64,000 nt of DNA, from assembly GCA_947247005.1 (NCBI GenBank), contig OX365945.1, positions 38,928,551 to 38,992,550 on the forward strand, read 5' to 3'. Shown piece after piece: positions 46,040 to 55,986 of this stretch. A program made the position numbers and the translations under genes. The notes beneath the pieces are model-generated. The model made no database searches and was not told where the DNA came from. It worked only from the letters and a program-made list of their open reading frames with translations. This stretch comes from Spisula solida. Lineage: Eukaryota; Mollusca; Bivalvia; Venerida; Mactridae. Positions within the stretch are counted from its first letter, which is position 1; each line of letters starts with the position of its first letter.

Positions 46040-46512
46040 AATAGGCTGTGCCTTAGTTCATATTAGCAAGTTTCATTTGAATATCTACTATCGTTGTGAA
46101 GTTACGAAGAAAAAAGATGAAAAATGAATTTAACAAAGGGCCATAATTCTTCCAATATTGTAGCTAGAGTAATGTAACTTGTCATAAAATAGCGTTTTGT
46201 TGTTGTGAGCTTATGTTTAAAATCTCAAGTTGATATCTTCAATGGTTTTCAAGTTATCAAGAAAAAAAGCTGAAAATTGATGAAAATTTGAATTTTACAA
46301 AGGGCCATAACTCTTCCAATATTGTAGCGATAGTTATATAACTTGCCATAAAATAGCGTACTGTTGTTGTGAGCTTATGTTTGAAGTTTGAAGTCAATAA
46401 CTATAATGGTTTTCAAGTTATTAAGAAAAAACTGGAAAAATGTGGACGGACGGACAGACGGACGGACGGACAGGGTGATTACTATAGGGCACGCAAAATT
46501 TTTTTTGCGGGG
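46040..46512 (-). repeat. GGGCCCCGC modular bivalve repeat
   Basis: Two and a half units of about 162 bp (ACAAAGGGCCATAATTCTTC at 46135 and its relative at 46297, each with GTTGTTGTGAGCTTATGTTT). Then a GGACGGACGGACAGACGGAC tract at 46443, and a hairpin-capable end GGGCACGC, A/T loop, GCGGGGCCCT. It abuts the 3' side of the Helentron. Confidence 0.8.
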
Positions 46513-46563
46513 CCCTAATTAATGAGGTTGATTTTGTGCTTTAATTTTCAAGCAGGTGTTTAT

Positions 46564-47000
46564 CTTAAGTAGCTTTCATGTGCAAAAAGACAATTTTGTG
46601 ATCTGACCAATAGGTTTCACAAGTTCCAACTGCACCATCAACATTTGGTAAATGAACATTAGAAAATACCAAATCAAGCTTGGACATATGATCTGTGGTA
46701 CATGTACATCATGATTAAGCAGTTGGCACGAAACATATCACTTAAAATATCAACATTATGTTTTAGCGAACCATCAATATTGAAGTCTCCAAGTATCATC
46801 ACTGACTTTGATGGGTTCAAATAAGGCACAAGTTCCTGGTTTAGGCAAGAAAACAGATTTTTGTCAGACATTCGTGGAGACTTGTACAAAACAATAACCT
46901 GTGCTTCAATCGAGGAATGTCTAGCAGTTATCATGATGAATTCTAATAAATCTGAACTATACTTTCTATCCTCTGTTATAATGATATCATCTTTGACATA
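46564..47000 (-). pseudogene. Helentron endonuclease domain, C-terminal part
   Basis: The minus strand continues from the TA at 47000 with YVKDDIIITEDRKYSSDLLE, EAQVIVLYKSPRMSDKNL and MILGDFNIDGS (GDFN at 46779-46790), the metal-binding block of endonuclease/exonuclease/phosphatase enzymes. After a frameshift near 46700 it reads SKLDLVFSNVHLPNVDGA, then YWSDHKIVFLHMKAT and a stop near 46564. SDH (46599-46607) is the final catalytic His motif. In Helentrons this domain is fused behind the helicase and is thought to nick the target. The N-terminal half is across the insertion at 47001-47715. Confidence 0.85.
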
Positions 47001-47715
47001 CACTCGGCAAAACCTATAAGTACACACTTGTTTATTTGCCCATAGCTCGGTCAATGCGTGTTTGATCGTGCTGAAAATTTCAACATATGTAGATTGGATA
47101 TGTAGAATTACAATACAATCGATGTTTTTAACATCTGATTTAAATTGTCACAAACAGAATAAATTAATGATGCCAACAGCAGAATCTAAAAAAACACAAT
47201 AATGCCGTGTGTTCATCGGGCGATTGCCAGGTTGCTAATGCACATATGGCCCCGCTGCGCTGATACAATACGGTTTCAAGTCTATGTAATAAAGAAAACA
47301 ATGATAGGAACAAGCCCAATTTAGGTTTAGAAATATCGACTTCTGATAAAAAATGCAATTTGAAACATGGTTAACTCCCCTTGACCATAACAATAAAAAA
47401 TATCTTTAAAAGTAAAAAAACACCATGTTGTTGTTTGAAAAATCGAATTATTTTGTGTTTTTTTAATTTGACAATAAATCTAAAATTCAAATTTACCTTA
47501 CATAAAAATAATTTGCACATACGCGTCAATTTCACGGCCATTTTACGGTTTTTGACGTTTCATGGTTCAATGAACCGCTGTTTTGAAGAAAAAAATGTAT
47601 TTATCCAGTCCTTTGATAGTCAATACCATGTACACAAAATTTCATGCAAAAATAATAACAAATCAAAAAGTTATAGCTAAAAAACGACGTGTGTACTTAT
47701 AAGTTTTGCCGAGTG
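47001..47715. mobile_element. TA-flanked MITE (Tc1/mariner-like ends) inside the Helentron endonuclease
   Basis: Inverted ends of about 27 bp: CACTCGGCAAAACCTATAAG then TACACAC on the left, and the complement GTGTGTACTTATAAG then TTTTGCCGAGTG on the right. TA lies outside both ends (46999-47000 and 47716-47717). Removing one TA and the insert rejoins the endonuclease frame at a Tyr codon (AIY before, VKDD after). The 715-bp interior has no transposase; the 64- and 99-codon frames inside are by-products. Confidence 0.9.
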
Positions 47716-47950
47716 TATATTGCTAATCCACGAGGTGGTCTTTTGCAAGAATTGCTTCCAATTTGGTCATTTCGAATCAACGAATAGCCTTCTATTGCAT
47801 AGTCACAATCATTATCCGGCTGATGTAGCCGTGTTTCTGCTTATCCAAAGATATGGGTCGACAACAGATTTTTGTCATGTTTCACATCATCAAAATGAAG
47901 ATTTAACGACCTACAGTTGTTGAAAGCATCTTTGAACTGAGCGAAGGTGT
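47716..47950 (-). pseudogene. Helentron endonuclease domain, N-terminal part
   Basis: The minus strand reads FKDAFNNCRSLNLHFDDVKH, DKNLLSTHIFG, a stop (47841-47843), AETRLHQPDNDCDYAIEG and then SLIRNDQIGS to GLAIY. FNNCRSL and AETRL (catalytic Glu) are the opening blocks of the fused endonuclease. A TAA replaces the residue before AETRL. It follows the helicase in the same frame. Confidence 0.85.
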
Positions 47951-49370
47951 TTATCATTTCTACTGAAGTATCACACAGTTCAAGCATTGATGTATCCTGC
48001 AATCGCTGCATTTCAGTCTTAACTTGTTCATCAACATGTAATGCTTTTTCAGTTAAGTTGCGAATCTGAAGATTTTGAATACACCTAACTCTGCTTAATG
48101 CAACATAGTGTAAATGTGGAACTTTGCGAGTTTTGCGTTGTGACAGGTCAATGACAACTTTTTAAGAGTACTACCCTGGGCTCTGTGTACAGGTCGTCCT
48201 GCAGAAGGTTGCAAAGGAAACTAGACTCTTTGAAAAGTCTTTCTGTTGTATGTAAATGATCTTTCTACATCAAAAATGGGAGTCCAGTTACCATCAATAG
48301 TGTTATTATACAATCCCCTGTTTTTGTATTTGATTCTTGTTTCCATTCCTGCTTTTTTACCATCAAATTGAACCCAGATTATGCTTGGTCGTCTTGTGGT
48401 ATGTAGTTTATACTCAATGAGTTTAACTACACATGATGCACCATTAGCTAAGCCATCTTCATTTTTTATGTGTATTGTTAAATCATATATCATGTCAACA
48501 ACAACAGTCAAAGAACAATGTAAATTTGCTGTTTGGTTAGGATCTGTGACATTCTTGAGGTTTGTAAGGGCACAGTTTATTTTATTTTTAGATATCTTTG
48601 GTGAGACATAGGCGTCCAAACATGGTACATGTATAACAACCTTTTCTGTCAACATATTCTTGATAGTTTCATCATTAAACACATGCATAAAAAAGTTTTC
48701 TGCAAAAAGGTGAGGTGCGTTGTGTTGATACTCATTATCACTTGTTGTGACTTCACATTGCTTCAATCTACTCTTGTCTTTTGTTGTTAATGTATTAACT
48801 CTTAATCTATTTAGCAACTCTGCAAATTCCAAGTCGTCCTTCTGTCTCATGATTTCTGTCAATTCGAACATGGAAAATAAGTCTTTCCATAGATTTGCTG
48901 ATATTGCAGATGCACCTCGTTTCATGTCATTAAAAATCCAATCACCACTGACCGGTTTCAACTGGTAAAGGTCACAGAAAGCTATTATACTAACGCCACC
49001 AAAAGGTGTTCTGGTTCCTTTCAATGATTGAAGTCTCTGGTCAATGAAATTCAACATAGAATTGCTAACCATAGAAATTTTATCAATTATCACAACTGAC
49101 AAATCACGATACTTTGATCTGAGGGTATTGAGACTGTCACAGGTTAATGTTTGATCTGATTGCTTAAACTTTTGTTTAAAGGCAGATAAAATGGTAGAAC
49201 CATTAATATTAAATGCAGCTTTTCCTGTGAATGCACAAAGAAGAACCCTTGTTTGATCAGCATCCTCTTCTTCTTTTAGATTTAGTATTCTAAACAGAGT
49301 ATGATACAATGCTCGAATAACTAGACTTTTTCCAACACCAGCTCCACCAGAAAGAAATACATTTAAAGGT
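47951..49370 (-). pseudogene. Helentron PIF1-like helicase domain
   Basis: Superfamily 1 helicase of the PIF1 type. Motif I is NVFLSGGAGVGKSLVIRAL with GGAGVGKS at 49325-49348. Next come LLCAFTGKAAFNINGSTI (Ia), VVIIDKISMVSNSMLNF (II), FGGVSIIAFCDLYQLKPVS (III), FELTEIMRQKDDLEFAELL, and near the C-terminal end GRPVHRAQGST (V), then HLHYVALSRVRCIQNLQI (VI). Motif II has Lys where the catalytic Glu of DEIS is expected, and motif III has Cys for Gly in GDxxQL, so it would be inactive. The main frame (48221-49309) is open for 362 codons. A frame change near 48235 precedes motif V. The region just upstream of motif I is separated by the 273-bp insertion. Confidence 0.9.
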
Positions 49371-49643
49371 CAGAGACAGAGCTACAGATAAGGTTTTGGT
49401 CCATTGGGTATTTTACCCCCTACTTTCAATTTTGATTGGGTTTTTTGACAAATTTTAATTGGGTATTTAATAAAACTAATAGGGTAAATGATCTTTTATA
49501 TACTATTTTTCACAAAAAAACATTTTCTATATGAGTATTTCAGATTGTCTTTGCTTTTTCTTACTCCCTCCTCTCAAAATATATTGGGTTTTTATGAAAT
49601 TAATTGGGTAATTACCCCAATACGCAGCTTATCTGTAGCTCTG
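49371..49643. mobile_element. hAT-like MITE in the helicase coding region
   Basis: The 16-bp inverted repeats CAGAGCTACAGATAAG (49377-49392) and CTTATCTGTAGCTCTG (49628-49643) are perfect. Six extra bases, CAGAGA, precede the left one. TAAAGGT is duplicated outside the ends (49364-49370 and 49644-49650), and removing one copy restores the helicase codons DAPL to NVFLSGG. The interior is A+T-rich, with several TTGGGTA/TACCC motifs. A 7-8-bp duplication and CAGAG ends suggest hAT, by inference. Confidence 0.85.
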
Positions 49644-49650
49644 TAAAGGT

Positions 49651-50170
49651 GCATCCATTGTTTTAATCCAGTGAACCACATGTTTATAAAATTGTTTCTG
49701 TTTACTGTTTAAACACTGTAACAGTTTTCTGTATTCAATATCTGATAGGATATGCTCATTTATATCAATTTGAGGAGCAGAAACATAACAACCAAGTTCA
49801 GTTCCTTTATCATACTCTCTGTACTCAATTCTATCAGGATTGAAATAAATAAATTGCTCTGACTGAACTGGTTCTTCTTCAGCGTCATCACCTCCAACTT
49901 GTTGTGTACTTGGTGCAATACCATCATATGCATCATATTCAGCTTCAGCCAAATTTCTTGCAAGCTCCAACTCTTCTGCATGATGTTCATATGTAGAACA
50001 TGTATAATCTATCATATGCTTCACAGATTCATATGGTTCTTTGTATGTTCTGAATTGTCCAAGCAAGTCAGCCTCTTCATTTCGCCATGGGTAAAACAAT
50101 AAAACTCTGATACATAATCGGCTAAACAATAATTTTCAATTGTTTTGGGCGCTTTGAGTATCTTTTGATT
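49651..50170 (-). pseudogene. Helentron Rep-helicase linker region
   Basis: The minus strand reads LLFYPWRNEEADLLGQFRTY, HHAEELELARNLAEAEY, a Glu-rich stretch, then GTELGCYVSAPQIDINEHIL and KQFYKHVVHWIKTMDAPL, which runs into the helicase. This matches the conserved stretch between Rep and PIF1 domains in Helitron proteins. The frame is open for 166 codons at 49629-50129. In-frame stops lie between it and the Rep segment (near 50120-50190). Confidence 0.85.
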
Positions 50171-51110
50171 TAATTGTCGGACATCATATCTGTTAAGGTT
50201 TCAGGTAATTCATCAAGCAACGACTTTGGTTTCAGTAACTGTATTCTCTGGTCAGGCGTAGATGTATTTACAAAGATCACACTCCTTGAACTTTTAGTTA
50301 AGGGCATTTGCAGCATTAAATAAACAGCCTCTTGTGCACTCACTTCATAACTGTTTGAGAATACATTTCCAATATGTCTAACCTGTCTTTTTATATCCAT
50401 ATTTCCATTCCTTGCTTCTTTTGCAGCAGCATGTAGCAAATTACTCATTCCTCTTTGTGATGTACTGATATATGAAACTATATACATAGCACATACATAT
50501 GGATCTAACACAAATTGTATGTCAATGTTTGCCTTCCAGGCTTTCAACACACTTTCATTGTACAAATTGACACGGATCTCACTCGGATGTCTTTTCAAAA
50601 ATACCTTAGAAGAGTTCAACGAGCTTCTTATACATTTAATATATTCTTCCTCTGTCATTTGTACAACAGTTGTAAGAACGTCTGTATATGACATTTTATA
50701 CCCATCTTTCTCATTATTCATTTTTTCTGTTGGTTTTGGTACAATTTATAATATTTGTCCTTTTCATTTTCCAGAGGTTGTACGACCATAGTCTTAGAAA
50801 GAGGCGGTAATGGATAACCAAAGCGACATATCTTGTCTTCTCGTTTCCTTCATGTTCGAGAATGTTTGTGAATTTGAAGTTCTATCAAACGACAAAGATA
50901 TTGATTGTTCATATAACATTTTAAATAATGATCCGCGTAAGTAGCCAATTCCTCATCCGAGTCCACATTGAATTTTGGTGCATTATCTACCCATACTATC
51001 ATGTGAATATGTGGCGACCCACGCTGTTAAAACTCTACTCTAATGAAATGATCAATTACTTTCCCAATGGGTTCGTGCTAACTTTTCAGAACTGTGTTTA
51101 TGAACTCTTT
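50170..51110 (-). pseudogene. Helentron HUH Rep endonuclease domain
   Basis: The relaxase motif RGSPHIHMIVWVDNAPKFNV lies at about 50964-51023, with PHIH (HUH) encoded at 51003-51014. One codon before this block a TAA (51027-51029) occupies a position where relatives have Gln (VEF, stop, QRGSPHIH). Downstream are DSDEELATYADHYLKC, IELQIHKHSRT and CRFGYPLPP across a frame change. The open frame 50170-50721 carries IKCIRSSLNSSKVFLKRHPS, KANIDIQFVLDPYVCAMYIV and SYISTSQRGMSNLLHAAAKE. The paired Tyr of the active site are in MYIVSYIS (codons at 50482-50484 and 50470-50472). These would nick and rejoin DNA during rolling-circle transfer. Stops leave it inactive. Confidence 0.9.
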
Positions 51111-51513
51111 TAACTCTATGATCAAAATATCTAGAACAAGTGACTGGATCTGATTGAATGAGTTTTATCTTTTGTTCCCATGTCAAAATTTCAATTTCAT
51201 CATCAGTTTAGTTGACTTCTTAATTTAGCTTAGCTAACATTTTCAAAAGATCAACCTATCTTGTATCAGCCGAGGACAATGACATTAACCAACTTGGCAA
51301 ACCCAGCTGCCGAATCATAGCATAAACATCTTTTTTTCGAGATTCTAAATATGCTGGAGAATTTCTAAGCTGTTTAAACAAATAGTAACCTTCATCTTTT
51401 TTGACAATGTTATCAATGCACTCAGAGTTCCTTGCTTGAACAGCAGTTATATTTATTGCACCAGTTTGACACCTTCTTACAGCAAGGTTTGCTTTATCAC
51501 TGAGTTGCTTCAT
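51111..51513 (-). pseudogene. Helitron-like N domain (Rep entry region)
   Basis: Codons at 51256-51513 read MKQLSDKANLAVRRCQTGAI, then FKQLRNSPAYLESRKKDVYA and MIRQLGLPSWLMSLSSADTR. This is the block that in Helitron Rep proteins precedes the HUH motif (typically the region of PxxWxxxxxDxxxMIRQLG). A frame change joins it to the Rep segment. Confidence 0.85.
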
Positions 51514-52627
51514 TTGTATTTTCTTCAGTTTGAAAAATATATTAGTACACTATTAGCAGCCCGTCTATCCTGGCTTCCCAGTTCCCATTTTGCAATATCA
51601 CTATAATGTATGGGCACTTCTCTATCCTCATTGTCTATTCGTCTCTGTCCACAAAATATACATGGGAAACAAAGATATTCTGAATCTCTATCTTGAAAGA
51701 TACTATCAGGCCGTTGACCTTCTCCTGGAGCAAAGGTAAAAGTAGAATTTCTGTTTTCAACGTCTGCATCATCCAACAGTGTATCAATATTACCAACATT
51801 TTCCTGTGCAACTTCTTCTGCATCTCAATCATAAAGTTCTTCAACAACAAATAAGTTTTCATGTGAGATATCAACATGTTCTTTTTCCTGATTTTCTGGA
51901 CAATTGTCACATATACCACTAACATCATTGAAATCAGCAGTAATGGAATTTGAACAAGATTTTACACGCGACTCAAAGAGTTCATGAACTATTTCATTAC
52001 TGTCTTGCATAACACAGTTAATCCACTGTTGATCTATCTGGACATTTGCATTTTTATACAAAGCACTACCTTTCACCAACCAGTGAAAAGCACGGAGTAC
52101 ACAAAGGGGTCGTACATTCTCTGAGAATACACATGATTTAAATGACATTTTTTCTTCAATTTCACAGATACAGTTATATTTCCATCAAAAGGTCTTGGTA
52201 ATGCATTTACGACAGGTTGAATATCAACGGGAACATTAACAACATTTCCTTTTACAGACAATTGGCGACCACGGGGTAGCTCTCTCATTTGCATGAACGG
52301 TATACGTAAAGCAATCAAACGCTCTTCAAGTGCAAACAGCTCTTATTCTTTTGGTTTTATTGGCCATTTCATACCATTAAGAACAAATAATGTTGGGACC
52401 TTATCCTTCATAATGCTAATTTTACAAGAAGTGCAAACCCATTCTTTGTTATCAATTGATAATACACCAGTAAAGTATTTTTCATTTCCCTTTTTTAAGG
52501 ACCCAGCTTCTGAGTCGCTCCCTTTGAACCATGTTTGATGGCAACAACTACATATATAAATATTATAGCGGTCCAACTGATATATTTTGATGAAAACGTG
52601 TAATGCAGGCATCCATATCAATACCAA
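51514..52627 (-). pseudogene. Helentron N-terminal conserved region (Cys-containing domain)
   Basis: Four overlapping minus-strand frames give YICSCCHQTWFK, EWVCTSCKISIMKDKVPTLF, MIALRIPFMQMRELPRGRQL, GNVVNVPVDIQPVVNALPRP, SFKSCVFSENVRPLCVLRAF and WLVKGSALYKNANVQI. The paired CxxC motifs suggest a zinc-binding fold, followed by the region typical of Helitron proteins in animals. Further on (51525-51776) comes SILxxRDSEYLCFPCIFCG-like sequence. At least three frameshifts are needed to read it through. Confidence 0.85.
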
Positions 52628-53070
52628 ATTTCCTGTGTTTGGCTTTTAAACTTTCAGCATGTGAGAAGGTTGGATCTCTACGCTTAGAAGCTTTCCGTTG
52701 ACAATCCAGAATGCTTTCAGCCTTCTTGTTTCTGTCATCAAATCTCCTTTGTTGTTTTGCAATTCTTTCTTGTTCTAATGTAAATGCATTTGACCATTTT
52801 TTCTTGGACTGATTTTGTTGATCAATTTCTTTGTGTTTAAAATCTTCCGACTCTTTAGCTTTTCGTTTAGAACACAATGACTGTTCTTTTTCTTTTTTCT
52901 TAAATTCTTCAGACTCTCTAGCTTTTCGTTTAGAAGACAATGACTATTCTTTTTCTTTTTTCTTAAATTCTTCAGATTCTCTTAGTTTGTATTTTTGATT
53001 GTGTTTCTCTTTGCTTATAATCTTCCGACTCTCTAGCTTTTTGTTTAGAACACAATGACTGTTCTTTTTT
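52628..53070 (-). pseudogene. Helentron basic/coiled N-terminal region, proximal part
   Basis: Lys/Glu/Arg-rich repeats such as SKRKARESEEFKKKEKEQ recur several times, then SNAFTLEQERIAKQQRRFDD and SLKAKHRKFGIDMDACITRF lead into the Cys domain. The repeats look like nuclear-localisation or coiled-coil segments. Their nucleotide repeats (TTTTCTTTTTTCTTAAATTC then TTC) continue beyond the insertion at 53071-54122. Confidence 0.75.
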
Positions 53071-54122
53071 ATACGCCCGTTGAAAACGGGACGTATTATG
53101 TGAACACCCTTGGCGGGCGTGCGTGCGGGCGGGCGTGCGGGCATGCGGCGTCCAGTAATTTGTCTGTACTCTAGCGCAAACAGTTTTCATCTGATCACTT
53201 TCAAACTTTGTGACAATGCTTATGGGCATAATATCTAGGCCAAGTTTGATTATAGGCCAAATCGGCCTAGGCCTTATTTGGTTATAGTCCTTTAATTACC
53301 AAATAAGTATGAGATTGGCCTTGTCTGTACTCTTACGCTAACAGTTTTCATCCGATCATCTTCAAACTTGCTGACAATGCTTATGGGCATAATATCTAGG
53401 CCAAGTTCGATTATAGGCCAAATCGGTGCAGGCTTCATTTGGTTATTGGCCTAAATTAATTACCAAATAAGTATGAAATTGGCCTTGTCTGTACTCTAAC
53501 GCAAACAGGTGAAATTGACCTTGTCTGTTCTTTAGTGCAATTAGTTTTCATCCGATCATCTTCAAACTTTGTGACAATGCTAATGGGCATAATATCTAGG
53601 CCAAGTTCGATTATAGGCCAAATCGGTGCAGGCTTCACATGGGTATAGGCCTAAATTAATTACCAAATAAGTATGAAATTGGGCTTGTCTGTACTCTAAC
53701 GCAAACAGGTGAAATTGACCTTGTCTGTTCTTTAGTGCAATTAGTTTTCATCCGATCATCTTCAAACTTTGTGACAATGCTTATGGGCATAATATCTAGG
53801 CCAAGTTCGATTATAGACCAAATCGGTCTAGGCGTCATTTGGTTATGGGCCTAAATTAATTACCAAATAAGTATGAAATTGGCCTTGTCTGTTCTCTAGT
53901 GCAAATAGTTTTCATCCGAGTATCTTCAAACTTGGTGACAATGTTCATGGATATAATATCTAAGACAACTTAAATTGTAGGCCAAATCAGCCTAGGCCTT
54001 CTTGGGTTGTGGTCCTTTAATTAAAAAAAATGTTGGATTGTTTGTATTGTTCATTCACCATGCCCTGAGACTCACCATGCCCCAAGACGGGCGTATTTTG
54101 TGACATTTTGGCACTCTTGTTT
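53071..54122 (-). repeat. TACGCCCGTT modular element inserted in the Helentron
   Basis: Left end ATACGCCCGTTGAAAACGGG then ACGTATTATGTGAACACC; right end CCAAGACGGGCGTATTTTGT then GACATTTTGGCACTCTTGTT. Next to the left end is a GGCGGGCGTGCGTGCGGGC tract. Five units (TGACAATGCTTATGGGCATA, then ATATCTAGGCCAAGTT, at 53211, 53372, 53572, 53772 and 53936) give spacings of 161, 200, 200 and 164 bp. The longer units contain an extra 39-bp duplication. The Lys-rich Helentron codons flank it on both sides, so it inserted after the Helentron. Confidence 0.85.
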
Positions 54123-54536
54123 TTTCTTAAATTCTTCAGATTTTCTAGCTGTTCTTTTTGATTGTGTTTCTCTTTGCTTATAATATTCCGACTCTCTAGC
54201 TTTTTGTTTAGAACACAATGACTGTTCTTTTTCTTTTTTCTTAAATTCTTCAGACTCTCTAGTTTGTATTTTTTATTGTGTTTCACTTTGCTTATAATCT
54301 TCTGACTCTCTAGCTTTTCGTTTAGAACCCAATGACTGTTTTTTTTCTTTTTTCTTAAATTCAAATGATTGGTAATCAGCAACAGACATAGCACTTTCGC
54401 TTTGGATAATGATGCCTTTATTTTGAGTGTTGTTAGCTTGGTCATGGCTTTCTGTGTCATTTTGATCAGATATTGTACCTGGATAGCTCATATGAACATC
54501 AGTTTGTGTTAAATTGTCAGCATTACTGGTACACAA
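54123..54536 (-). pseudogene. Helentron basic N-terminal region, distal part
   Basis: The frame 54273-54536 reads MCTSNADNLTQTDVHMSYPG, then NDTESHDQANNTQNKGIIIQ and FKKKEKKQSLGSKRKARESE. The neighbouring frame repeats the SLCSKQKARESE-type block. This is the continuation of the Lys/Glu repeat region at 52628-53070 across the inserted element. Confidence 0.7.
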
Positions 54537-54964
54537 ACTTTTGAGGGAAGTTTAACCCATTTTCAGACTTTTTAGGGAAGTTTACCCTATCAGTTTTATC
54601 AGACTTTTTTGGGAAGTTTAACCCATCACACTTTTCGGATGAAATTTCCCTCATCAGTTTTATCAGACTTTTTAGGGAAGTTTAACCCATCTTCAGACCT
54701 TTTAGGGAAGTTTAACCCATCAGTTTTAACAGACTTTTTAGGGAAGTTTAACCCATCAGTTTTATCAGACTACTTAGTGAAGTTTAACTCATCAGTTTTA
54801 TCAGACTTTTTAGGGAAGTTTAATCCATCAGATTTATTAGACTTTTTAGGGAAGTTTAACCCATCAAACTGCAGGTCAAATTGAAGAGCATGCCTTGCTG
54901 CTTCCATGGCAACCCGATTGGATTTTTTCACTTGTGAATGCGACTTTTTCTTCAGTTTTGGCAT
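54537..54964 (-). pseudogene. Helentron N-terminus with a 36-bp (12-residue) tandem repeat
   Basis: The likely start at 54964 gives MPKLKKKSHSQVKKSNRVAM, EAARHALQFDLQF, then about ten copies of a 12-residue unit of the form GLNFPKKSDKTD (nucleotide unit TTTTTAGGGAAGTTTAACCC, then ATCAGTTTTATCAGAC; 54541-54870). The first copies are open, and later ones contain stops. The amplified basic repeat is probably copy-specific. Whether it is part of the ancestral protein is uncertain. Confidence 0.7.
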
Positions 54965-54989
54965 TTTGCATGTAATAACAATTTATACT

Positions 54990-55640
54990 TCCAACGATTT
55001 ACAGTCACTTTCACTAGTTATTATGCCCATAAGCATTGTCACAAAGTTTGAAGAAAATCGGATGAAAACTGTTTGCGTTAGAGTACAGACAAGGCCAATT
55101 TCATACTTTTTTGGTAATTAAAGGCCCATACCCAATAAGCCTAGGCCAATTTGGCCTATAATTAAACTAGGCCAAGATATAATGCCTATAAGCATTGACA
55201 CAAATTTTGAAGACAATCGGATGAAAACTCTTTGAGTTAGAGTACAGACAAGGCCAATTTCATACTTTTTTGTAATTAAAGGCCCATAACCCAATAAGGC
55301 CTAGGCTGATTTAGCCTATAATCGAACTTGGTCTAGGTATTAGGCCCATAAGCATTGTCACACAGTTTAAAGCTGATCAGATGAAAACTGTTTGCGTAAG
55401 AGTACAGACAAGGCTAATTTCATAATTTTTTGGTAATTAAAGGACCATAACCCAATAAGGCCTAGGCTGATTTGGTCTATAATCAAACTTGGCCTAGATA
55501 TTATGCTCATAAACATTGTCACCAAGTTTGAAGACGATCTAGTAAAAACTGTTTGTGTTCGAGTACAGACAAACTGCTGAACGCCGCTGTTGGTAGTTCC
55601 CGTAATACGACCACAGGCACTTGGGGTCTGGACCACGCCC
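54990..55640 (+). repeat. TACGCCC-family units, inverted, next to the Helentron
   Basis: Four diverged units run opposite to those at 53.1-54.1 kb: ATGCCCATAAGCATTGTCAC, AAAGTTTGAAGAAAATCGGA, GTTAGAGTACAGACAAGGCC, and GGCCTATAAT with AAACTAGGCC. Unit spacing is about 160 bp (near 55024, 55184, 55351 and 55510). The terminal hairpins of the family are not visible, so this is a fragment. Confidence 0.75.
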
Positions 55641-55986
55641 CCTTCCCCTACGCGCCTGGAAATTTTTTATAATATTTATTATATATCCAGACCCATTCAG
55701 TAATCACACAAACATGTGTTGGATGTATAACTCCAGTGCGATAAATTGCAATACAAACACAAACTCCGCTATATTTATCGTTTCTGAATATTTAGGAGCA
55801 TGAAAACTTTGTGTTGTGCCAAATGTTTGAATGCTTTCATTGGTAAATGTTACGGTCCTTAATCCATAACAAAAATATAGGCAGTATTGTGTTTGTTTTT
55901 GTACTGCAATTTATCGCGTTGGAGTTATATTTGATATTGATACAAAAATCTACGCAATTCCTCTACTGCTTAAATAACACAAAGAT
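55641..55986. other. Unassigned DNA
   Basis: A weak inverted similarity exists between GTATAACTCCAGTGCGATAA near 55724 and TTTATCGCGTTGGAGTTATA near 55911, a possible small fold-back. Nothing else. Confidence 0.35.

Larger units (their letters stand above)
46513..54964 (-). mobile_element. Helentron (Helitron-class) rolling-circle transposon, nearly complete but inactivated
   Basis: Read on the minus strand, one element runs from an N-terminus at 54964 to a C-terminal endonuclease ending near 46564. The order is a basic/coiled N-terminal region, Cys-containing domain, Helitron-like N domain, HUH Rep nuclease, PIF1-type helicase, endonuclease. A C-terminal endonuclease on the Rep-helicase protein distinguishes Helentrons from canonical Helitrons. 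Three later insertions split it: 53071-54122, 49371-49643 and 47001-47715. Several stops and frameshifts also lie outside these. The terminal structures (subterminal inverted repeats or 3' hairpin) were not identified because repeats abut both ends. Confidence 0.9.

Noticed and set aside
46674..47054. Stand-alone endonuclease/phosphatase gene
   Set aside because: Removing the TA-flanked insertion joins it in frame to the Helentron endonuclease N-terminal half, so it is part of that element.
48221..49309. Host PIF1 helicase gene
   Set aside because: Flanked in the expected order by Helitron Rep and a fused endonuclease, with substituted motif II and III residues; it is a transposon pseudogene.
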